From Tetracladium setigerum (lineage: Eukaryota; Ascomycota; Leotiomycetes; Helotiales), in assembly GCA_031472005.1 (NCBI GenBank), contig PZJY01000007.1, forward strand, positions 1,971,808 to 2,035,807: 64,000 nucleotides of DNA. The letters run 5' to 3'. Made by a program: the position numbers and the translations under genes. Positions 56,256-64,000 of the stretch are shown here, piece after piece; position 1 is the stretch's first letter; each line of letters begins with the position of its first letter. The notes under the pieces are model-generated. The model did no database searches. It was not told the origin of the DNA and saw only the letters and a program-made list of their open reading frames with translations.

Positions 56256-56963
56256 ATCAGACCTACGGATAAACGGCGATTTTTAGCTTAGCTTTCATGT
56301 TGGTTTTACAGCGGCAAGAGGTTCGTTATCTAAGTTATGCTTTAGAAATATCTTTCTCATAAGATCACCTCAATAGGCCGCGCTGTAGACCTAATGTCAG
56401 CCAGGTATATACTTCACACTCTAGTCGTTTACAGAATACGAGGGGCGGATATGGATGAAGATTAAGACGAAGACGAAGAATGAATGGAAGTCAGAGAGAG
56501 ATGGGGATGAGATTGATCGCAAACGGGTAGGAAATTTTGCAATACCAACAACCCTCACAATAAACGGGAAGGATAACTAATCAAATCAAATCAAATCATA
56601 AGACACAAGAACTAATATTCATGAGATGCGATTTCTTCCTCCAACTATGAAAAAATTTGTGCCATATCATGCTAGGACAAAGCCCAACTTCAACTCAACT
56701 TATCTTCAACTTTTTTTTTTCGTCCATCACGAATCGTTTCTTGTTGAAGAGAACAAATGCAAAAAGAAAATATGCAGATCACTTTCTTTCAATTAGCACA
56801 CACCTCTCCCCAAAAGATCTTTCCAGGAGTTGTTGAAAAGATGGTAGAGAGAGAGAAAACTCCATAAACGCCATGCAACCCATCCCACAAATGAATTTCC
56901 CCTATGCAACGCTAAGACAAAAGTGATGATTTAATATTCTTATTTTCCCAAAGAAAAACAAAA
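56256..56963. other. Convergent 3' flanks of transporter and DAHP synthase
   Basis: 708 bp, AT-rich; holds ATCAA repeats near 56580-56600 and the two transcript ends. No gene seen. Confidence 0.45.
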
Positions 56964-58230
56964 TCAAGCACTCTCATTCTTAGCTGACTTAGCCGTGCGA
57001 CGAGCTCGAACTGCCTCGGCGAGATTGGTCAAGACCTCGACGGTACTCTCCCAATCGATGCAGGCATCAGTGATGGAAACACCCTTCTTGAGACCGGATG
57101 GACCTTCGGCGGGGACTTTTTGGTTGCCGCCGTTGATGTTGGATTCGATCATGACACCGATGATGGAGGATTCGCCGGCGCGAAGTTGTTGTGCTACGAC
57201 CTCTGCTACCTTGGGTTGATTGCGGTGGTCCTTGTTTGAGTTACCTGGATAGTTTGTTGTTAGATTTTGTGGGTGGGGGGTTCTGGAATTGGGGAGGTAG
57301 AATTACCGTGAGAGCAATCAATCATGATAGCTTGCTTTTGACCCTTCTTGGTCAGAACTTCCTTGGTTTCCTTGACGCTCTCGGCATCGTAGTTTGTTCC
57401 CTTGGTACCTCCACGCAAGATGACGAAGCCGTGCTCGTTACCGCTGGTCCTGGTGATGGCAGCGAGTCCTTGCTTGGTGACACCCATGAAGTGATGCTTA
57501 GCAGCCGCAGCTCCGATAGCGTCAATAGCAACAGTCAAGCTTCCATCAGTTCCATTCTTGAAACCAACGGGGAAAGACAAACCAGAAGCCAGTTCACGGT
57601 GGAGCTGCGACTCGGTTGTTCGCGCACCAATTGCACCAAGAGAGATCAAATCAGCAAGGAATTGAGGGCTGATGGTATCCAGCATCTCGGTTGCAATGGG
57701 CATACCACTGCTGGTGAGGTCGCAGAAGAGTTGACGCGAGATACGGAGACCTTTGTTGATCTTGTAGGACTCGTCAATGTCAGGGTCGTTGATCAATCCC
57801 TTCCATCCAACTGTTGTGCGTGGCTTCTCGAGGTAGGCTCGCATGATGATGGTGAGATCTCTGGAGAGCTCATCTGATAGCTTCTTGAGGCGACCGGCAT
57901 ACTCAATGGCTGTAGCGGGATCGTGGAGAGAGCATGGGCCGCAGACAACGAGGAGTTTGTCGGAGGTTCCCATGATGATGGAGACGGCATCGCGACGGCC
58001 CTGCACTACAGATTGTAGAGAAGCTTGGGTGATTGGGATCTCGGCAAGGAGAAGCTGGGGAGGAATGAGAGGATCTTGACCCAAGACTACGAGGTTTGGT
58101 CAGCTTTCAAAAGTCCATAGAAGAGAGAAATTGACGAAAGGAATTCAGCGAGATGGAGGATGGCGGGGTCAAGCGAGGACTTACTGCGGGTGTCATCAGT
58201 GGTAAGAGGTTCCATGTCGAGGATTGGCAT
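56964..58230 (-). CDS. ARO4: 3-deoxy-D-arabino-heptulosonate-7-phosphate synthase (type I)
   Basis: First enzyme of the shikimate pathway; condenses phosphoenolpyruvate and erythrose 4-phosphate. Exons in coding order: 58230-58185, 58086-57307 and 57244-56964; phases agree and give 368 residues, full length. The core is almost invariant: VVCGPCSLHDPATAIEYAGR, IIMRAYLEKPRTTVGWKGL, NDPDIDESYKINKGLRISR, SLGAIGARTTESQLHRELAS, SFPVGFKNGTDGSL, HHFMGVTKQGLAAITRTSGN, and MIDCSHGNS joined to NKDHRNQPKVAEVV. All catalytic and metal ligands (Cys, Lys, His, Glu, Asp) are present. The features GRRDA and RKLSDELS-like helix are closer to yeast Aro4 (tyrosine-sensitive) than Aro3, but feedback specificity is inferred. 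A Gcn4-type site lies upstream at 58344-58350. Confidence 0.95.
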
Positions 58231-59576
58231 GTTGGGTTATCTTTGCAGATTGAATAGATAGCTGGTCAATTGAGGTTTTAAAGAGACGACAATCTTGTTT
58301 GTGTTTGTGTTTGTGTTGCTGTATCACCAAAGTTCTGTGGTGGTGAGTCAAAAGGGATTCAACCGTAACACGTTTTTATCACTTAGTGGGGTTCAAAATT
58401 TGAGCGAAGGCGGTGACTTTTTTGCAGCTGATCTGATTCGCTGGCCGTTCATCGGAGCCAAAGACTCCAGCCGAGGGCATAATGGCATGTTGGCGTGGAA
58501 GGGTGAGAGAGTGAAGTTCTCGTGATATTTCGTCTCGCTAGAGCTGGTGTTTGTTTACAAAGAAGTAAACAAGAAGGCTGCGACGGACCTTTGCAGTAGA
58601 CGGGGTGTGTTTGTGAGAATCATCTCTCTCAGCCTGGCCAGCCCACATTTCCAGGGGGAAGAATTCTTCCGCCTCTCAGCAGAAGCCGATGCCAGCCTTC
58701 GCCAACCTCGCCAGAGCGCTCGCGATATCGGTAAGGTACCGACCGTCACGTGCATTTGTAACTCAACTCAACTCAACTCAACCTCCTGTTTCCTTCTCAT
58801 GTCCATTATAACATCAATCTTCATTCAACCTCAGATTTCAAGCGATATCTCCAGCGATAATGTATGAGAAGATTCAACAGAATCTACCATTCTAGATCTT
58901 ACGTACTGCACCGTACAGCAGTACAAGGAGAAGGTCAATGCGAATGCAGTGGAAATCAAAGTCCTTGGATTTGTCCTGCTGGAAACCTGGCTACAGTTTA
59001 AGATGCGTCAAAACTGGGGTTTGGTCTTTATCATCCTCTCAGAAACGTCCATTGTAGAAGATTTTATCCACCGTGTCTCTTTTTGCTTGTTTTTGGGAGT
59101 TCGTTCAACGTTTTTCCATCTGTCATGAGGTTTCCGGATGTTACAGTAGGAGAAATACCGAGCCCTCACTTCAACGGCAGAGACCAAACAAATTCAAGCT
59201 TGGCATCACCTCTCAAGTGTATCGGAGATATATTAATGGGGTTCATATTCAAGGACCTATACTCAAGATATTTCGATCCTGAAGTACCGCAATAATCATT
59301 CCAAAGAATCTTTGTGCAATCAGTTGAGGAATTACATCTCTGGGCGAGAACTTCCCTTCCACAGTGTCGGCTTTCAGCTTTTCTCCAAGAAATCAATATT
59401 CTGGGCTTTCAGCCACCACCACTCAATTGAACGCGGACTTGCTATGTCTCAGCTAACGACTGGTGGCTTTTCAAACAGGGAGTTTACAGGGCAAATTCTG
59501 CATGATTTTGGCTTTAAAGAGCCGCACTCCCACATTATGAGACCTGGGTACAAAAGTCATCCAGATCGCCTAAATC
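58231..59576. other. Divergent spacer with simple repeats
   Basis: DAHP synthase promoter on the left and the promoter of the Ser/Thr-rich gene on the right. Contains a TTTGTG repeat near 58293-58318 and an (AACTC)n tract at 58760-58783. No gene seen. Confidence 0.45.
58344..58350 (-). promoter_or_regulatory. Gcn4/CpcA-type site upstream of DAHP synthase
   Basis: TGAGTCA, a perfect palindromic-type match to the TGA(C/G)TCA site of the cross-pathway control factor, 113 bp before the start codon. Such control of aromatic biosynthesis genes is established in ascomycetes. A single site in unaligned sequence could be chance. Confidence 0.6.
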
Positions 59577-60507
59577 ATGTCGTCAACAACCTCATCAACA
59601 GTTTCGTCCACCCAGTCCTCAAGCACAACCACAACTGCAACCACCGTTTTATATCCTGCTCTCACGACTGTCTTTACGCCACCTGCATCATGCGCGACGG
59701 AATGGGTAGGCTTCACGCGAGGCCCACCTGAGGGGCCCAAATACACCTACGTCCAAAGGATCGTGGAAGACAATTGGATCAATTTCAAGGATTGCTATCC
59801 TCCGACAACTTCTGCTGCGAGACTGAAAGAGGCATGGGGGATTGGGTACCTCGGTTTTACAGTCCTGGCATCTGTCCTTCAGGCTACACGACCGAGTACT
59901 CAGCGTACGAAACTTACCTGAGCGATCGAGAAGCCATGGTAGCGACGTGCTGCCCGGTGTAAGTCATTACTTTCTCCGCGATTTTCTCTTCGCCATTTCG
60001 TCGCAATTTGCAGTGCCAGGAGAGAATTTGCAACTAAATATAGTCCCTCGCAGGGGATACTCCTACTTCACATCAGCCACAGGGCAGAGATATAGCGTCT
60101 ACTCCGAATCCCACTACTGTACCGCCGTCTTCCAGACGTCTATCACCGCCTTAGATGCCAGCGAGGGGTTCAAACCCACTCTCAGAGCAAGCACCTCTAG
60201 AGTTTATACTGACGGCATGAAGGCTGTGAATGCGATAACGGTGCGGTGGGAGCGTAGCGATCTGACTTTATTTCCGACGGATGCCAGACCGGAGGTTGGG
60301 ACAAGGCATCTAGAGAAAATGGGTGAGGATAGGAGTTTGGTTTTTACTCCTGGACAGGTTCGGCCAACTGGGCCGACGTCGACTGGTGGCGCGAGTGAGA
60401 CTACGTCGAGAAGTGGAGGAGCGAATTTGAGGTGTTGGAGAGTGAAAGATATCATGTCTTTGGGAGTTGTTTTGGTGATGTTTTCGGTGACTTGTGGAAT
60501 GGTATGA
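59577..60507 (+). CDS. Ser/Thr-rich protein with a cysteine-containing domain and C-terminal helix, one frameshift
   Basis: Exons 59577-59958 and 60054-60507; the GTAAGT...CAG intron joins CCPV to GYSYF; 278 residues after repair. The N-terminus is a mucin-like Ser/Thr run (MSSTTSSTVSSTQSSSTTTT), then LYPALTTVFTPPASCATEW. The central part has six or more cysteines: DCYPPDNFCCETERGMGD, SPGICPSGYTTEYSAYE and EAMVATCCPVGYSYF. The C-terminus ends in a hydrophobic helix (MSLGVVLVMFSVTCGMV) without further tail. This architecture recalls fungal cell-surface proteins of unknown function, often with a C-S-P-G-x-C-P-x-G-Y motif. I see no N-terminal signal peptide, so surface location is uncertain. One base is missing near 59802 (CC) between CYPP and DNFCCE. 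Confidence 0.68.
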
Positions 60508-61471
60508 GGAGAATATTCCAACTTGGCCTAAGTATAAGTATAATAACGGCTCAAGGAAGAAGGCAAGGAGATAGGAGTGTGACATCGCACAACGTGTAAA
60601 TGGACGAATTAACGACATGGTTTGGCAGGGTGAGAGCGAAAGTGTAGAATTGAGATACAGTACACACAAGAATCTAGAATAAAGGAGAGCAAGAAGGAAG
60701 AGCATCAGAATTATAAAAATCATGCACGTTTTTACCTGGTATCAAGCTTGCAATATAGAATCAAAACCTTATGTCAAATTTGATAGTCCAAGGGGTTCTA
60801 ATTGCTAGCTCCAGTAGCTCGTGCGTTCCGATTTTGCGCCGTGAGCTTGAAAGAAGGTTTGATAGTGAGAGTTCAAAGCAAAAGCACTCACTCTTTCATA
60901 GAAGCAGTCCACGCTGCACAACGCAGCAGGAACAAGTAAAGTCTTTTCCTTCTCATTGATTCTATCACAAAAAGATATCATAAAGAAGTAACACCTTGTG
61001 AGACCCGAGGTCACCAGACTCGACGTCAGAGTCGATGCCTTACTTCTCAGGCGTAAGGCTATTATTCAGCCTTGCTTCGGGCGCATTTCGCCCTGGCTGT
61101 GCTGGAACGGTCGGCTGGAGAGTCATCCCCAGATTCTCGATCACCGCCAACTCCAAAACACCACCAACTCCTGGCACCGAAATCATGAAGCACGCCTGAA
61201 ACGCTGCTTCACCACTCTCACCGCTTCCCTCTCGAACACCTGGTCTTTGTCCTCGACAATACAATAAATAGCAGGGGGCCCTCCAAACATTGACAGGTCA
61301 CTTGTTTGAGGTGAATTAAGTTGCGGCCAGGCCAACAGCAGAAGCACCAACATCCATCGACAGCTCTCAAGCAGCCTTGCCGCCTAAGGAACATCGCAAC
61401 AACACCACCACCACGACCTTGCACTACTCACCCTTGGCTATCGTCCGTGGGAGATACACGTATCCAGCATC
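60508..61471. other. Spacer; no gene seen
   Basis: 964 bp with only short frames in all six readings. Holds the leader of the next gene. Confidence 0.45.
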
Positions 61472-62364
61472 ATGTTCCCTGAATGGAGTGCTCGCAAGCG
61501 GGGTCGAGAGGATGAGCCAGACGAGTATGAGAATGGGACGGGCTTTGGAGAACACCGCACTGTACGCCTTTTCCACAGAACTCGAGCATAGATCGATACT
61601 AACACACGCATAAATAGAAACGACGTATAGCCGCTCTACCGCATCGTACATCTCCAAATGTCAATCGCCATCCTACCCCGCCGACCTTCATCTTTGGCAA
61701 CAATTACGGTCTTCAGCCTGCCCCTCCAACCATCACACCCGCCGAGTCCGAATCAGAGGAAACACCTACAGAACCCAAATCCTTCTTCTCTCCGTACTCC
61801 TCTTCGCCCGATGCCATTCCATCACAGGCAGCTTCGCCATGGCTACAAACCTCCCAGTCCACACAAGCCTCGTATTCAGATGACTTCGAGATGGAAGATA
61901 CCTTCCACCTATCACCCACAGCATCCCAGACGCAAGACTCGCCCAGTGTGATTGGTCGAATCCCCACGCCAATACACAGCGCCTTCGCACCTTACATCCG
62001 TCAGGAAAAGGCAACTCTCCACAACGAAGACAGTTTTGCGGATGACGAGGCCCTGGTTGATCGATTCCGCCGAGGCCGAAGACTACCGAGTCCCATAAGC
62101 GAGGGCGAGATGAGTCCGAGTGTACTGGCCGACGGACTGGAGGATATGCAGATGGAAGTCGATCGGACTTCTGCACAGCCCACACCAACGAAGAAAGGCC
62201 ATCAACGATCGAAGCATAGTTTGCGACAGTGGTCTGGCGTTGGCGGTGACTTGCAAAGTGCGGGACAAGGGATGAAGAGAAGCTTCAGCATGGGATACAG
62301 AGCTGATTGCGAAAAGTGCAAGAATCAGGTTCCGGGGCATTTCAGTCACATCATCACCTATTAA
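61472..62364 (+). CDS. Disordered conserved fungal protein with C-terminal cysteine motif
   Basis: Exons 61472-61561 and 61618-62364, in frame across a 56 bp intron (GTACGC...TAG); 278 residues. The first exon is basic and acidic (RKRGREDEPDEYENG), continuing KRRIAALPHRTSPN, which looks like a nuclear localisation signal. The middle is Ser/Pro/Thr-rich with SFFSPYSSSP and acidic patches. The C-terminus is compact and unlike the rest: MKRSFSMGYRADCEKC followed by NQVPGHFSHII. Cys-x2-Cys with a downstream His pair could bind zinc. I recall similar C-termini in unnamed fungal proteins but do not know a function. Confidence 0.65.
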
Positions 62365-63578
62365 GGGTAAACGCTACACTGCAGTATCTGCTCTCGTTTT
62401 TCTTTTTCGTTTGTCAGTCAATTACGGAGTTTGGTGGCACTTTTCAGCTGGTTTAGCAAGGCGTTTTCACAAGGAAAGGAAATTTTGGAATGGACTGGCT
62501 GGATGGATGGGTGGGTGGTCTGGGGGCGGTATGAACAAACACAATCATTCACGTTGAATTGTTAATATGTCTCTATTTTTCCTTTGCAGTCGCAGGAGCG
62601 TTGTTATTGAAACAGCAAGAATTTTTTATTGACCTTGGACCCTGACTTGGTCAAGTAACGGCAGTTTCTTTTTTCCTATTTACTAGGATTGAGAAGAATC
62701 AGACAGAGCTTGGATTTTTCCTCGATAAGGTAGAGCTTATGACAAGATATTTAAATTTACATACTCTATCATCGCTATCACCGCTGCTGATTGCAATGCT
62801 ACAATTCTCTCCATGCTAGGCGGCAAGTGCTTTTGTTCTAGATACCTAGGCTTTGTTTTCGAAGAAACCGACGACACCTTCAATGATATCCTTAGGACTT
62901 TGCAACTTCATCATGACATTCAGTCTTGGCGTTTTTCACGATCTCGAAATCTCTTGAGATATTCCTCATACTATGGAAGATTTCACAATCTCTGGAACAT
63001 GGCAACAGATTGGAAACGAGGAGAACAACCCGCAAAAACATCTATCAAGAACCATTCATCAGCCTAGAAATCATTTCAAGAATAAGTTATACAAAGAAAA
63101 AAGTGAAGCAAAATCATTTTAGAGACCAGTGAGAACGGGCGTGACTAATCACTTCAGCTCATTTTGATCGGTTTCTTCGTCTTCTTTCGTGTCGCTATTC
63201 ATGCTCTCTCACTCATTTCATGACTATAAATTCCTACTTGGAATCTAATCTTCAATCTTCAACGACAATGATGTCAGTGGGCAACTTCGCAACGTCAACG
63301 AAGAAGTCTTCTTATCGAAATTTGCATGAAAAGCTCATGCCAGGAGTAAAGACTCAAGCGTTGCCTCATCAGTTTCTACAACATTTGCACCGCAAGTGTG
63401 CACGTTACATCCCAACGTACTATGAAACACGGCAAACAAGGTGTAGATGTGATAGGAAATGAGGTTTTTCGATGGTTAGAAGTAATGAGATGTATTTTTA
63501 AGTTCGACAACGCTTTCACTTTTTCGACGACGACGAACTTCTCATCGAAAATAATCTACTGTCGGTTGTCCTCGGGTT
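62365..63578. other. Spacer; no supported gene
   Basis: A plus-strand 84-codon frame at 62813-63067 has no recognisable content. The rest is AT-rich flank. Confidence 0.4.
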
Positions 63579-63752
63579 CTATTTTATTCCTCGTGGCTTG
63601 AATCGCGTCTTGCCAAAAGCAATTCCAGGAGCTTCGCACAATCGCTCCTCCAAGTAGCGACACCAGCTCTCTATATCCGCTTTCAGCCCTGCGCGAGTAA
63701 CTCTGTCCAAATCATTAGCCTGGAGCGTCCTGTTATATGAGAACGTAGGCAT
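63579..63752 (-). CDS. Possible 57-residue protein, unknown
   Basis: A short open frame with a protein-like composition: MPTFSYNRTLQANDLDRVTR continues into an amphipathic helix (AGLKADIESWCRYLEERL) and a basic end with GKTRFKPRGIK. No splice partner is needed. Codon use is ordinary. It could be a small gene or the first exon of something truncated. No family recognised. Confidence 0.35.
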   Translation of the reverse strand: MPTFSYNRTLQANDLDRVTRAGLKADIESWCRYLEERLCEAPGIAFGKTRFKPRGIK

Positions 63753-64000
63753 TGCTTGAGCGTGGTGAAAATCTTGGTCGAGGTCAAGAATTTAAGGAGA
63801 AAGGGAACAAGATTCAAGCAAGTGATCAGAATTGCTAGCTTGGTTGGTGTCTCAGCTCGTCCCTTCCGAGAAAAGGCTAAAGTTTCAGCTTTTGTTTATA
63901 TAGAAGATAGAGGAATTGCTGAATTATGGTCGGCGTATGTGGTTGTTCGAGGGGAAAGTGATGATCTTGTGGGATGGTTGGGAAAATGAAAAGTGTTTCC

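Noticed and set aside
62813..63067. Plus-strand 84-codon frame
   Set aside because: Lacks family content and ends in an AT-rich spacer; may be chance.
63756..63989. Plus-strand 77-codon frame
   Set aside because: Needs a GTG start and overlaps the putative upstream region of the small minus-strand gene; no support.
1..64000. CRISPR arrays, insertion sequences, prophage or rRNA
   Set aside because: Nothing of the kind is visible; the genes and introns are eukaryotic.

Overview
The window is nuclear DNA of a filamentous ascomycete. Genes lie on both strands with one to eleven short introns of about 45-120 bp, GT-AG with occasional GC-AG ends, separated by AT-rich spacers. Recognisable products (HIR1, MON2, MMS2, CAF40/Rcd1, SIP5, DAHP synthase, a KTR mannosyltransferase, a MATa-independent set of fungal regulators) all look fungal. 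The protein style suggests Leotiomycetes (Helotiales), but that is an inference and not proven. There is no rRNA, CRISPR array, recognisable transposon ORF or convincing tRNA. The window opens inside an intron of a sugar transporter. Region by region: 1-3.2 kb holds a sugar-porter MFS gene and a polytopic membrane protein resembling ascI/PaxA-type terpene cyclases. 3.4-12.2 kb is a minus-strand run: KTR mannosyltransferase, the histone chaperone HIR1, an MDR dehydrogenase and a U1-type zinc-finger (WBP4-like) splicing protein. 12.4-20.5 kb holds mitochondrial stomatin-like SLP2, the large Golgi/endosome protein MON2 and the ubiquitin E2 variant MMS2. 20.8-28.3 kb is the most accessory-looking part: an LYR-motif protein, a hairpin-rich spacer, a 609-residue orphan with an internal duplication, a degenerate minisatellite and a 413-plus-residue orphan with a tandem repeat. 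28.8-38.7 kb carries a bZIP regulator, CAF40 and SIP5, all on the minus strand and separated by long leaders. After a 3.4 kb empty stretch, 42-56.3 kb holds D-arabinose dehydrogenase, an atypical zinc-cluster regulator, a TauD-like dioxygenase, two GNAT acetyltransferases flanking a small orphan, and a twelve-exon VBA-like MFS transporter. 56.9-64 kb holds DAHP synthase with an upstream Gcn4/CpcA-type site, a Ser/Thr-rich cysteine-containing surface-like protein, a disordered conserved fungal protein and a possible 57-residue gene. Most genes are housekeeping functions that do not form one pathway. I see no convincing biosynthetic cluster. The most striking global signal is that at least twelve otherwise well-conserved reading frames break, and every break needs exactly one additional base, usually within or beside a short homopolymer. 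This fits systematic under-calling in the assembly better than ten independent pseudogenes, and it matters for anyone using this window: several gene models below cross such points.
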